NCBI GenBank assembly: GCA_027456085.1
Contig: DAIDVO010000173.1
Coordinates: 1-33,219, forward strand
Direction: 5' to 3'
Source: Steroidobacteraceae bacterium
GTDB taxonomy: Bacteria > Pseudomonadota > Gammaproteobacteria > Steroidobacterales > Steroidobacteraceae
Length of the DNA: 33,219 bases
The translations under genes and the position numbers were made by a program. This document shows positions 25,433-33,219 of the stretch, one piece after another (the first letter of the stretch is position 1; every line of letters starts with the position of its first letter). Below the pieces are notes generated by a model, which saw only the letters and a list, made by a program, of their open reading frames with translations, was not told where the DNA came from and ran no database searches.

Positions 25433-25449
25433 GGGCGCGAGCCGCGCCC
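25433..25449 (+). terminator. Hairpin after the sulfotransferase gene
   Basis: GGGCGCG-AGC-CGCGCCC forms a perfect 7-bp stem with a 3-base loop, 25 bp after the stop codon. No T-run follows. A second hairpin, GCACCGG-GCCCAA-CCGGTGC (25477-25496), lies just downstream and may add to it. Confidence 0.4.
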
Positions 25450-25522
25450 ACTCGCAGAAGCCGGCGACGCGCACGCGCACCGGGCCCAACCGGTGCTTGG
25501 CGCACATGCCCCGGCGGGGCTC

Positions 25523-25537
25523 GCACCGAAATCATGC
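25523..25537. promoter_or_regulatory. Weak second NtrC-type site
   Basis: GCACC-GAAAT-CATGC matches one half of the NtrC palindrome perfectly and three of five bases of the other. Its centre is 44 bp (about four helical turns) upstream of the perfect site, a plausible spacing for cooperative enhancer binding. Confidence 0.3.
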
Positions 25538-25566
25538 GTTGAACTGATGCAGCGCCGCCTGCGCGC

Positions 25567-26071
<505 letters not shown>

Positions 26072-26093
26072 AGGCAAAGGGGGATTCGCATTG

Positions 26094-27509
26094 ATGACCA
26101 AACTGTCTCGATTGATCTTTCTCTGCGCGCTGACGCTTCCGCTGCAGGCCGCTTGGGCCGACGAGGCGTCATCCGCATCCACGGCGGCGAGCGCTTCGAC
26201 GCCCGCCGCAACCGCGCCGGCACCGGCTGCGGCCGCCGCCGCCGCACCCGCGGCCGCGCCTCCGGCGCCGACGGCACCCATCTTGGTCACGTTCGACAAG
26301 ATCAATTCGGGCGACACCGCATGGATGCTGACGTCGACGGCGCTGGTGTTGATGATGACGATACCCGGACTCGCGCTCTTCTACGGCGGCATGGTGCGTA
26401 AGAAGAACGTACTGGCGACGCTGATGCAGAGCTTTGCGATCACTTGCGTCGTCACCATTCTATGGTGGCTGATCGGCTATTCCTGGGCATTCACGCCGGG
26501 AACGCCCTACCTAGGAGGGGCATCGCGCGCGCTGTTCAACGGCATGGCGTACATGCACGATGCGGGAAAGTTGACGGTATCGCATCTCGCGCTGACGATT
26601 CCCGAGTCGGTCTATGCGATGTTCCAGCTGACCTTCGCGATCATCACGCCCGCGCTGATCACCGGCGCGTTCGCGGATCGCATGAAGTTCTCCGCGATGC
26701 TCGTGTTCATGTCCTTGTGGTCGCTGCTCGTCTACGCGCCGATCGCACACTGGGTGTGGGAGCCGTCGGGCTGGCTCGCCGCCAAGGGCGTTCTCGACTA
26801 CGCCGGCGGTACGGTCGTGCACATCAACGCGGGTATCGCCGGTTTGGCCAGCTGCCTCGTGTTGGGCAAGCGCGTGGGCTACGGCAAGGAGCCGATGCCG
26901 CCGCACAACCTGGCGTTGACCTTGATCGGCGCATCGCTGTTGTGGGTCGGCTGGTTCGGCTTCAACGCCGGTTCCGCGACCACGGCCGACGGCCGCGCGG
27001 GCATGGCGATGGTCGCGACGCAAATCGCCACGGCCGCCGCCGCGCTCGGCTGGATGTTCGCCGAATGGGCCACGAAGGGGAAGCCGAGCGTGCTCGGAAT
27101 AGCCTCCGGCGCGGTCGCCGGACTCGTCGCGATCACGCCCGCTTCGGGGTTCGTCGGACCGACTCCGTCCGTCGTGATCGGCGTCGTCGCGGGAGTGGTG
27201 TGCTTCTTCGCCGCGACGTCGCTGAAGAGCGCGCTGGGCTACGACGATTCGCTCGATGCTTTCGGTGTGCACGGCATCGGCGGAATCATCGGCGCGTTGC
27301 TGACCGGCGTGTTCGCGAGCAAGGAGATCAGCGGATCCGACGGCTCGGTCATTACGCAGCTCTGGGGCGTGGGCACGACCGTGATTTACGGGTTCACGGT
27401 CAGCTTCATACTGCTGAAATTGATCGACATGACGATCGGGCTGCGCGTTACCGAGGAGCAGGAACGCGAGGGTCTCGATATCTCGCTGCACGGCGAGCGC
27501 ATGGAGTAA
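26094..27509 (+). CDS. amtB: Ammonium channel AmtB
   Basis: The protein conducts ammonium/ammonia across the inner membrane. It has a signal peptide (to about AWA-DE, residue 23), an unusual Ala/Pro/Ser-rich stretch of about 38 residues, then the Amt core starting SGDTAWMLTSTALVLMM. The pore twin histidines are His243 (VVHINAGIAGL) and His393 (FGVHGIGGIIG), 150 residues apart exactly as in E. coli AmtB. The C-terminal tail GLDISLHGE, needed for GlnK docking, is intact. The track begins at 26007 inside glnK; ATG 26094 (471 residues) restores the signal peptide, with AAGGGGGA about ten bases ahead. It is the second gene of the nitrogen operon and is followed by a strong hairpin before the porin gene. 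Confidence 0.96.
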   Translation: MTKLSRLIFLCALTLPLQAAWADEASSASTAASASTPAATAPAPAAAAAAAPAAAPPAPTAPILVTFDKINSGDTAWMLTSTALVLMMTIPGLALFYGGMVRKKNVLATLMQSFAITCVVTILWWLIGYSWAFTPGTPYLGGASRALFNGMAYMHDAGKLTVSHLALTIPESVYAMFQLTFAIITPALITGAFADRMKFSAMLVFMSLWSLLVYAPIAHWVWEPSGWLAAKGVLDYAGGTVVHINAGIAGLASCLVLGKRVGYGKEPMPPHNLALTLIGASLLWVGWFGFNAGSATTADGRAGMAMVATQIATAAAALGWMFAEWATKGKPSVLGIASGAVAGLVAITPASGFVGPTPSVVIGVVAGVVCFFAATSLKSALGYDDSLDAFGVHGIGGIIGALLTGVFASKEISGSDGSVITQLWGVGTTVIYGFTVSFILLKLIDMTIGLRVTEEQEREGLDISLHGERME

Positions 27510-27519
27510 TGCCGGCGAA

Positions 27520-27545
27520 GCCCGGCGGCGGTCGCGCCGCCGGGC
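27520..27545 (+). terminator. Intercistronic hairpin between amtB and the porin gene
   Basis: GCCCGGCGGCG-GTCG-CGCCGCCGGGC is a perfect 11-bp stem with a four-base loop, 11 bases after the amtB stop. It is not followed by a T-run. It may attenuate transcription or protect the upstream mRNA, setting the glnK-amtB to porin ratio. Confidence 0.5.
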
Positions 27546-27621
27546 CTCAAGGGGCCGCTGCATCGCCGGCCCAGCCTGTCGACCGCTTTCATCCAGAGTC
27601 AATCCAAGGAGTGTCTACCTT

Positions 27622-28818
27622 ATGAAGAGAAACGGATATGCCATCCCGATAGCCGCGCTGGTGGCCGGGGCGCTGTGTGCCGGCGCCGCTGCGGCGGACG
27701 CACCGGCGAAGCCCGCCGCACCGACCTTGTCGGACATGCTCGACGCGGCCGGAATCGCGATCACCGGCTATGCGGACACGGCCTACGAGTACCAGTCGGA
27801 TACCGGAATGTTCTCGAGCGGCGTGCCGTCGCGCGTGTTCGATGCGCGCGCGAACAGCTTCACGCTGCACCAGGCCTCGATCACCGTCGCAAAGCAGCCC
27901 AAGGAAGGATGGGGCGCGGTCGTCAACCTGACCGCTGGCCAGGATGCGGAAGTCATCAAGTCCTATCCGATAACGGGCGGTTCGAACTTCGACGTCACCC
28001 AAGCGTTCGTCCAATACGCGAACGGCCCGCTCACGCTGATGATGGGCAAGTATGTGACGCTTGCGGGCGCGGAAGTGATCAACCCGACGGCAGACACGAA
28101 CTTCTCGCGTTGGATCCTGTTAGGCTACGCGATTCCGTTCACCCACACCGGGCTGCGCGCGACCTACGCGATCAACGATCAGCTGTCCCTGGTGCTCGGC
28201 GTCAACAACGGCTGGGACCAGGTCACCGATGCGAACAAACAGAAGACGGTCGAATACGGCGTAACCTATGCGCCGATCAAGAGCGTCTCTTTGGTCGTCG
28301 ACGGCTACGCCGGCAAGGAGCCGCTCTGCATCGTCAACAACACGCCGACGAGCGCGGGCGGGCAGCGCTTTCTGGTCGACGTGGTCGCGACCTGGAACGC
28401 CACCGATAAGCTTACGTTCATCCTGAATTACGACAACGGACAGCAAAAGGACGACACCGCCGGCGCCGCGATCGGCACGTACAAATGGGACGGCTACGCA
28501 GGCTACGTCAATTACCAGTTCACCGATCAATGGAGCGTCTCGGTCCGCGGCGAGTATTTCGACGACAAGAACGGGTACCGTACCGGAGTCGTCGATCCGG
28601 TCTCCGGCGCCGGACAGAAATGGAAGGAGGGGACCGTCACCTTCGGGTACGCGCCGACGAAGAACATTTTGGTGCGCTTGGAAGCCAGGTACGACAAGTC
28701 GAATATTTACGACGCGTTCGTGAAGAACGTGGTTGCCTCGACCAGCACGACGTCCAACGGTGCCGGCCTCAACGACAACGTCGACTCGCTCGCGCTCGAA
28801 GGCTTGTACAAATTCTAG
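27622..28818 (+). CDS. Outer-membrane beta-barrel porin (BBP2-type) in the amtB operon
   Basis: The 398-residue protein has a signal peptide (cleavage near AAA-DAPA, about residue 25), a short Pro-rich linker, then a barrel starting GIAITGYADTAYEYQSDTGM and built of alternating amphipathic strands rich in Tyr, Gly and Asn. It ends in LYKF, the terminal aromatic needed for Bam-dependent assembly. The pattern is that of the BBP2/OmpL-like putative porins. AAGGAG lies about ten bases before the ATG. Placement 112 bp after amtB with no other promoter seen suggests co-expression, so the porin may let ammonium, urea or another nitrogen compound through the outer membrane when nitrogen is scarce (inference). 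Confidence 0.85.
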   Translation: MKRNGYAIPIAALVAGALCAGAAAADAPAKPAAPTLSDMLDAAGIAITGYADTAYEYQSDTGMFSSGVPSRVFDARANSFTLHQASITVAKQPKEGWGAVVNLTAGQDAEVIKSYPITGGSNFDVTQAFVQYANGPLTLMMGKYVTLAGAEVINPTADTNFSRWILLGYAIPFTHTGLRATYAINDQLSLVLGVNNGWDQVTDANKQKTVEYGVTYAPIKSVSLVVDGYAGKEPLCIVNNTPTSAGGQRFLVDVVATWNATDKLTFILNYDNGQQKDDTAGAAIGTYKWDGYAGYVNYQFTDQWSVSVRGEYFDDKNGYRTGVVDPVSGAGQKWKEGTVTFGYAPTKNILVRLEARYDKSNIYDAFVKNVVASTSTTSNGAGLNDNVDSLALEGLYKF

Positions 28819-28840
28819 GAGGATAGTCCGCGGCATCAGC

Positions 28841-28868
28841 CCTATTGCCGGCGCCCGCCGGCAATAGG
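28841..28868 (+). terminator. Strong hairpin ending the glnK-amtB-porin operon
   Basis: CCTATTGCCGGCG-CC-CGCCGGCAATAGG is a perfect 13-bp inverted repeat 22 bases after the porin stop, followed by CTTT. It is the best intrinsic-terminator candidate in the window despite the short T-run. Confidence 0.7.
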
Positions 28869-28931
28869 CTTTCACGGCCGTCGGTCCGCGGGTTTTGCGC
28901 CCGTCGATAGCATCAGCCCGCGCGATATCTC

Positions 28932-28937
28932 TATACT
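28932..28937 (+). promoter_or_regulatory. Possible -10 element before the methyltransferase gene
   Basis: TATACT matches the -10 consensus at five of six positions, 37 bases before the start codon and after the terminator of the previous operon. No convincing -35 hexamer is present. Confidence 0.35.
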
Positions 28938-28973
28938 GCGACCCGTCAGGGGAAGCGGCCGAGACATTCGACG

Positions 28974-30239
28974 ATGAGCACGGTGCACGAACAAGCCAAC
29001 CAGGGACCCGGCCTGAAATGCCGGTTTTGCGGCTCGAGCGACCTTAAGACTTTCGTCGATCTCGGCATGTCGCCGTTCTGTAACACGCATGTCGAGCCGC
29101 GGAATTTGAACGCGATGGAACCGTTCTTTCCGCTGCATGCGCGCGTCTGCAACGGCTGCTTCCTGGTTCAGCTCGGCGAATTCGCCGCGCCGGCGGAAAT
29201 ATTCAGCGAATACGCATATTTTTCATCTTACGCGGATTCCTGGGTCGAACATGCGCGCCGCTACGCCGAATCGATGCGCGCGCGCCTTCGGCTCGACGCG
29301 CGCAGCCTGGTCATCGAAATCGCGAGCAACGACGGCTATCTGTTGCAGCATTTCGCCGCAAACGGCGTGCCCGTGCTCGGCATAGAGCCCGCGGCCAACG
29401 TCGCCGCCATTGCGCGCGCAAAGGGGATACGGACCGATGTGTCGTTTCACGGCTGCGCGAACGCGGCACGCATTGTCGAACAATACGGGCAGGCCGATCT
29501 CGTGCTCGGCAACAACGTACTCGCGCATGTGCCGGATCTCAACGATTTCGTGGCCGGCATGAAGCTGCTGATGAGGCCCGACGGTGTCGTCACGATGGAG
29601 TTTCCGCACCTTCAGCGACTCATGGAGCGGAATCAGTTCGACACGATTTATCACGAACACTTCAGCTATTTCTCGTTTCTGACGGTCGAAAAGGTGTTCG
29701 CGGCGCATGGCTTGACGCTTTTCGACGTGGACGAGCTATCGACGCATGGCGGCTCCTTGAGGATCTACGGACGCCACGCCGAGGAGGGTTCCAAGCCGTG
29801 CACGCACCGGATCGAGGAATTACGCGAGCGCGAATCTCGTCTCGGCTTCGGTAGTATCGAAACGTACCGGAAGTTCGACGAGCAGGTCAAGGCGACGAAA
29901 CGGAACATCCTCGAGTGTCTGATCGCGCTGAAGAGCGAGAACAAGAGAATCGTCGGATACGGCGCCCCGGGCAAGGGCAACACGCTGTTGAATTACTGCG
30001 GCATCCGCACGGATTTCCTCGACTACACGGTCGATCGCAACCCGTACAAACAGGGCAAATACACGCCGGGCACGCACATACCGATTCATTCGCCGGACAT
30101 GATTCGCACAACCAAGCCGGATTTCATACTCATCCTGCCGTGGAATTTGCGCGACGAGATCACGGCGCAAATGGCTTTCGTCCGGGACTGGGGCTGCCGG
30201 TTCATCGTCCCGATTCCAACGCCCGAAATCATCGCGTGA
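28974..30239 (+). CDS. Class I SAM methyltransferase, sugar C-methyltransferase-like
   Basis: The 421-residue protein has the three-part layout of NDP-hexose C-methyltransferases such as TylC3/NovU/TcaB9. An N-terminal zinc-binding domain carries CRFCGSSDL and CNGCFLVQ cysteine pairs (Methyltransf_13). A SAM-binding Rossmann domain has VIEIASNDGYLLQHF and a conserved YHEHFSYFS segment. A C-terminal domain (Methyltransf_14) has IVGYGAPGKGNTLLNYCG. Such enzymes usually methylate a keto-sugar nucleotide for branched deoxysugars in O-antigen or natural products. No other sugar genes are in the window, so the substrate is open; some stand-alone members have no known role. A leader of about 30 bases and a weak ribosome binding site precede ATG 28974. 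Confidence 0.87.
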   Translation: MSTVHEQANQGPGLKCRFCGSSDLKTFVDLGMSPFCNTHVEPRNLNAMEPFFPLHARVCNGCFLVQLGEFAAPAEIFSEYAYFSSYADSWVEHARRYAESMRARLRLDARSLVIEIASNDGYLLQHFAANGVPVLGIEPAANVAAIARAKGIRTDVSFHGCANAARIVEQYGQADLVLGNNVLAHVPDLNDFVAGMKLLMRPDGVVTMEFPHLQRLMERNQFDTIYHEHFSYFSFLTVEKVFAAHGLTLFDVDELSTHGGSLRIYGRHAEEGSKPCTHRIEELRERESRLGFGSIETYRKFDEQVKATKRNILECLIALKSENKRIVGYGAPGKGNTLLNYCGIRTDFLDYTVDRNPYKQGKYTPGTHIPIHSPDMIRTTKPDFILILPWNLRDEITAQMAFVRDWGCRFIVPIPTPEIIA

Positions 30240-30290
30240 GTCCCGACCGACCGAGCGGCGGCGTCGGCGCTCGATGATCCACCATGCTGC

Positions 30291-30296
30291 GATAAT
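30291..30296 (+). promoter_or_regulatory. Possible extended -10 promoter before tamA
   Basis: GATAAT preceded by TGC forms an extended -10 (TGC-GATAAT), about 100 bases before the tamA start. The leader that would result includes a small hairpin CCCCGG-AGG-CCGGGG (30328-30342). Confidence 0.4.
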
Positions 30297-30397
30297 ACCG
30301 CGGCCCGACGTATTGCGTATCATCGGACCCCGGAGGCCGGGGCAACGGTCCGCCCGCATCGGATCTAAGTTCGGCCGCTCTGCAACGAGGCCGCGTT

Positions 30398-32341
30398 TTG
30401 GCGAATCTTGTCACAATTCGGGCCGGGTTCCGGCAATTCCCTGGTTGGCTGTTGTTCGCCGCCGCCGGCATCGCTATCGCCGCGGGCGGAGCCGAGGTGG
30501 CGCATGCCGCGGATCCGCAGGCCTACCGCGTCGAAATAGCGTCGACCGGCCGCGATTCCCTCGACAACACGATCGAAGCCACCTCCGAGCTGAAATCTCT
30601 GCAGAAGTCCGCGCCGGTCAGTCCATTCGGGCTGATCATGCGCGCGCGCAGCGACGAGGACCGCCTCGAGACGGTTCTGGAGAGCTTCGGCTATTACGAA
30701 TCCACGGTATCGATCACGATCGAAGGCCGTAAGATCAAGGATCCGGATCTCGGCGAGATCTTGAACGCACTGCCGGCGCAAAGCCAGGCCGGCGTCTCCG
30801 TGAAATTCACGATGGGCCCCTTGTATCACCTGCGCCGCATCGATATCGACGGCAGTTTGCCGGATTCGGTGCGGGGCGCGCTGGGACTGGCGCCGGGCGC
30901 GCCGGCCGCGGCGGCGTACGTGCTTGCCGGAGGTGCGCGCCTGCTGACGGCGCTGCAGGAGCAGGGCTACGCTTTTGCGCAGGTCGACCCGCCGGTCGCC
31001 TATGAAGATCGGACGCTGCCGCTGCTTGACCTGAAATTTCATGTGACGGCGGGACCGAGGGTCAAGATCGGCGCGATTCGCTTCGGCGGCTTGCAGCGAG
31101 TGCGCGCATCGCTCGTGCGCTCGCGGCTACTTCTGCACACTGGTGAGCGGTATTCGCCGGATGCGATCGAACGCGCGCGGCGCGACCTGCTGGAATTGGG
31201 CGTATTTGCCGCGGTCAGCGTTCAAACCGGCGCCGCGGTGGACGGTCGCGGCGGCCTGCCGATCACCTTCGATGTCAGCGAGCGGCGGCGGCACGCGGTG
31301 TCGCTCAACGCGCTCTACTCGAGCGATTTAGGCGGCAGCGGCGGCGTCACCTGGACCAATCTAAACCTTTTCGGCAGGGCTGAGCGGCTGAGCGTCTCGG
31401 CGGCGGTGACCAACATCGGCGGCAGCGCGGCGACCGGCTTGGGTTACAACACCGGCGCGAAGCTGTTGAAGCCGGACTTCGGTCACCGCGACCAAACGCT
31501 GCAATTCGCGGTCACCGCCGTCAAACAGTCGCTGCAGGCGTACCAACAAAAGGCCCTCACGACCGGCACTTCGCTGATCCGCAAATTGTCGAGCGCCTGG
31601 AGCGCGAGCCTCGGGATCACCAGCGCGAGCGAGACGATCGTGCAAGAGGGCACGACGCGGGGCTATACCCTGGTCGCGATCCCCTTCGGTTTGACCTACG
31701 ACTCGACGAACTTGAGCTCACCCATCGACGACCCCGTGCACGGCATGCGCGACTCGCTCACCGTCACGCCCACGCATTCGATCGGGGCTACGAGCGCGAC
31801 CTTCCTGATCACGCAGCTGCAACTCGCGGCATACCTGGACCTGCACGCGCTCGTGCCGGTGCCCGCCGGGCGCAGCGTGATCGCCGTGCGCGCGCTTGCG
31901 GGCCTCGCAAGCGGCGCCGGCGAGTACAGCTTGCCGCCGGACCAACGCTTCTACGGCGGCGGAGCCGGAACGATCCGCGGCTTTCGCTATCAGTCGGTGG
32001 GTCCCGCGTTCCCCAATAGCGGCAACCCGATCGGCGGCACCGCGATCACCGCCGGCAGCATCGAATTCCGCCAGCGCTTCGGCAAACGCTTCGGCGCCGC
32101 CGTGTTCGTCGACGGAGGCAAAGTCAGCGCGAGATCGCCGCCGCCGCTGCCGGTGCCGCTGCCGGTGCTGCCGCCGGCGCTGCCGCCGCCGCCGAATGTC
32201 TTTCACGTCGGCGCGGGCACGGGAATACGCTACTACACGCCGATCGGCGCGGTCCGTTTCGATGTCGCCGTGCCGATCAAGCGTTACACCGCGAAGGACG
32301 ATCGGTTCGAGATCTACGTCGGACTCGGGCAGGCATTCTGA
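30398..32341 (+). CDS. tamA: Translocation and assembly module outer-membrane protein TamA
   Basis: The 647-residue Omp85 protein works with TamB in outer-membrane protein and phospholipid handling. It has an N-terminal signal region (hydrophobic LLFAAAGIAIAAGG, ending near AHA-AD), POTRA domains at about 40-260, and a 16-strand barrel. The loop-6 lock motif appears as GTIRGFRY and the C-terminal hairpin as GTGIRYYTPIGAVRFDVAVP, ending GLGQAF. TTG 30398 is the start, with CGAGG eight bases ahead; this retains the signal peptide. Near residue 590, surface loop 7 is replaced by a proline-rich tract (PPPLPVPLPVLPPALPPPP), which is unusual. The stop overlaps tamB by one base (TGATG), indicating translational coupling. 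Confidence 0.92.
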   Translation: MANLVTIRAGFRQFPGWLLFAAAGIAIAAGGAEVAHAADPQAYRVEIASTGRDSLDNTIEATSELKSLQKSAPVSPFGLIMRARSDEDRLETVLESFGYYESTVSITIEGRKIKDPDLGEILNALPAQSQAGVSVKFTMGPLYHLRRIDIDGSLPDSVRGALGLAPGAPAAAAYVLAGGARLLTALQEQGYAFAQVDPPVAYEDRTLPLLDLKFHVTAGPRVKIGAIRFGGLQRVRASLVRSRLLLHTGERYSPDAIERARRDLLELGVFAAVSVQTGAAVDGRGGLPITFDVSERRRHAVSLNALYSSDLGGSGGVTWTNLNLFGRAERLSVSAAVTNIGGSAATGLGYNTGAKLLKPDFGHRDQTLQFAVTAVKQSLQAYQQKALTTGTSLIRKLSSAWSASLGITSASETIVQEGTTRGYTLVAIPFGLTYDSTNLSSPIDDPVHGMRDSLTVTPTHSIGATSATFLITQLQLAAYLDLHALVPVPAGRSVIAVRALAGLASGAGEYSLPPDQRFYGGGAGTIRGFRYQSVGPAFPNSGNPIGGTAITAGSIEFRQRFGKRFGAAVFVDGGKVSARSPPPLPVPLPVLPPALPPPPNVFHVGAGTGIRYYTPIGAVRFDVAVPIKRYTAKDDRFEIYVGLGQAF

Positions 32342-33219
32342 TGCGCCGCGCTTTGAAAATCACGGCCGCGGCGGCAGGCGCGGTTGTTCTGTCGGTCGTC
32401 GTGCCGTGCGGGGCGATCTACACCGCCGGCATGAGCGCGCGCGGCCGGGCGATGATCGAACGCGTCACCTATGCATTGACCTCCGGGCGCGTGATACTAT
32501 CGGGGCTCGGCGGGTCATGGCCGAGCCGATTGACGCTCGCCGGGCTCGAGCTCAGCGATCGAAGCGGTGTTTGGCTGACGGCGAAAAACATCTCCATGCG
32601 CTGGGCGCCGCTTGATCTTCTGTGGCGTACGGTGCATATCGAACGACTGCACGCGGACCATGTTCTCCTCGCCCGTCTGCCGGTGTCCGCAGCGAATGCC
32701 GAGCGCACCCACCGCGCGATTCCCCGCATCGTCGTGACGAATGGATCGATCGATTCACTCGAGCTCGGGCCGAACCTCGCCGGTAGGCCGGCGGCGCTCG
32801 TCGTCCGCGGCGGCATTTCAATGCGGTCGGCCGAGGATCTTCAGGCGCAGGTCGAGGCCGAGCGCATCGGCGGCGACGGCCGATACCGGCTGCGGCTCGC
32901 GTTCGATCCGAAGCGCATGGACGCCGCGCTCGAGGTACACGAACCCGCGGGAGGGCCGCTCGAAAGCATCGTGGGGCTGCCGGACCTCGGCGCGCTGGCG
33001 GCGACGATGCCGCTGAAGGGCGCGCGCACGGCGGAGGATTTCGACTTGAAGGTCGACGCCGGCGGCCTGCGCGCACGTGCGCACGGCAGCGCGAATCTGC
33101 CCGGCCGCAGCGCGGATTTCGCGTATTCGATCGAAGCGCCGGCGATGCGGCCGCGCGCCGATCTTGCCTGGGGGCGGATCGACTCGAGCGGGCATTGGCG
33201 TGGCGCGATCGACGCGCCG
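32341..33219 (+). CDS. tamB: Translocation and assembly module inner-membrane protein TamB, N-terminal part
   Basis: This frame is absent from the track because it runs off the right edge. From ATG 32341 it is open for 293 codons. It begins with a signal-anchor (MRRALKITAAAAGAVVLSVV), followed by a TamB/AsmA-like start with SGRVILSGLGGSWPSRLTLA, LELSDRSGVWLTAKNISMRW and PLDLLWRTVHIERL, the repeated beta-strand pattern of the lipid-carrying groove. TamB spans the periplasm as a long beta-taco and partners TamA. The overlap with the tamA stop supports one operon. Family members are usually above 1,200 residues, so most of the gene lies outside the window. Confidence 0.9.
   Translation, partial: MRRALKITAAAAGAVVLSVVVPCGAIYTAGMSARGRAMIERVTYALTSGRVILSGLGGSWPSRLTLAGLELSDRSGVWLTAKNISMRWAPLDLLWRTVHIERLHADHVLLARLPVSAANAERTHRAIPRIVVTNGSIDSLELGPNLAGRPAALVVRGGISMRSAEDLQAQVEAERIGGDGRYRLRLAFDPKRMDAALEVHEPAGGPLESIVGLPDLGALAATMPLKGARTAEDFDLKVDAGGLRARAHGSANLPGRSADFAYSIEAPAMRPRADLAWGRIDSSGHWRGAIDAP

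Noticed and set aside
25477-25496. GCACCGG-N6-CCGGTGC as a further NtrC site
   Set aside because: The GCACC and GGTGC halves are ten bases apart, not five; a hairpin after the sulfotransferase gene is more likely.
26511-27602. 363-aa minus-strand ORF over amtB
   Set aside because: Complement artefact of amtB, whose pore histidines and GlnK-binding tail are intact.

Overview
The window is GC-rich (roughly two thirds G+C by eye), densely coded and uses many GTG/TTG starts. It encodes a TonB-dependent receptor, outer-membrane beta-barrels, a TamA/TamB pair, GlnK-AmtB behind a sigma-54/NtrC-type promoter, and a FIST-domain protein beside a NahK-type hybrid kinase. This points to a free-living gammaproteobacterium; the exact lineage (for example a Nevskiales/Steroidobacter-like soil or water organism) is inference. 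I see no tRNA, rRNA, CRISPR array, transposase or integrase; this looks like ordinary chromosome.

Region 1 (1-11.5 kb) looks like a regulated carboxylate/aldehyde catabolic locus. On the minus strand, a TonB-dependent receptor, an acyl-CoA ligase and an FAD oxidoreductase (cut by the left edge; GTGA-coupled to the ligase) form one operon. A second minus-strand operon encodes another acyl-CoA synthetase, a FIST/NosP-type sensor protein and a PAS-less hybrid histidine kinase, tightly packed. A CrbR/ErdR/NarL-type response regulator and an aldehyde dehydrogenase lie on the plus strand. Both divergent intergenic regions carry the same 12-bp dyad, ATACG-NN-AGTAT, placed near -40 of a -10-like element on the plus side. 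This suggests one response regulator controls the whole locus.

Region 2 (11.5-17.6 kb) is a magnesium/divalent-cation module. A YeaO/DUF488 gene is divergent from mgtA (P-type ATPase), which is followed by an NRAMP-fold transporter with a non-canonical metal site (DAGG instead of DPGN, APW instead of MPH), a 58-residue single-span protein missing from the ORF track, and a soluble PRC-PRC-MgtE_N-CBS protein. A short proline-rich reading frame ends one base before mgtA, resembling in principle the MgtL leader peptide. The combination of an NRMT-like pore with a detached MgtE-type sensor is the most novel-looking system here.

Region 3 (17.6-25.4 kb) holds ftsH, interrupted by a one-base frameshift in a run of eight Gs, then a medium-chain dehydrogenase, a copper P1B ATPase with a secreted metallophosphoesterase behind it, a short DoxX-like remnant, and a C-terminally membrane-anchored sulfotransferase.

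Region 4 (25.4-33.2 kb) holds a nitrogen operon, glnK-amtB-porin, with a clear sigma-54 element (TGGCAC-N5-TTGCA) and a perfect NtrC-type palindrome 100 bp upstream of the predicted start. It ends at a strong hairpin. A sugar-C-methyltransferase-like gene follows, then tamA (with a proline-rich surface loop) overlapping tamB, which runs off the right edge.
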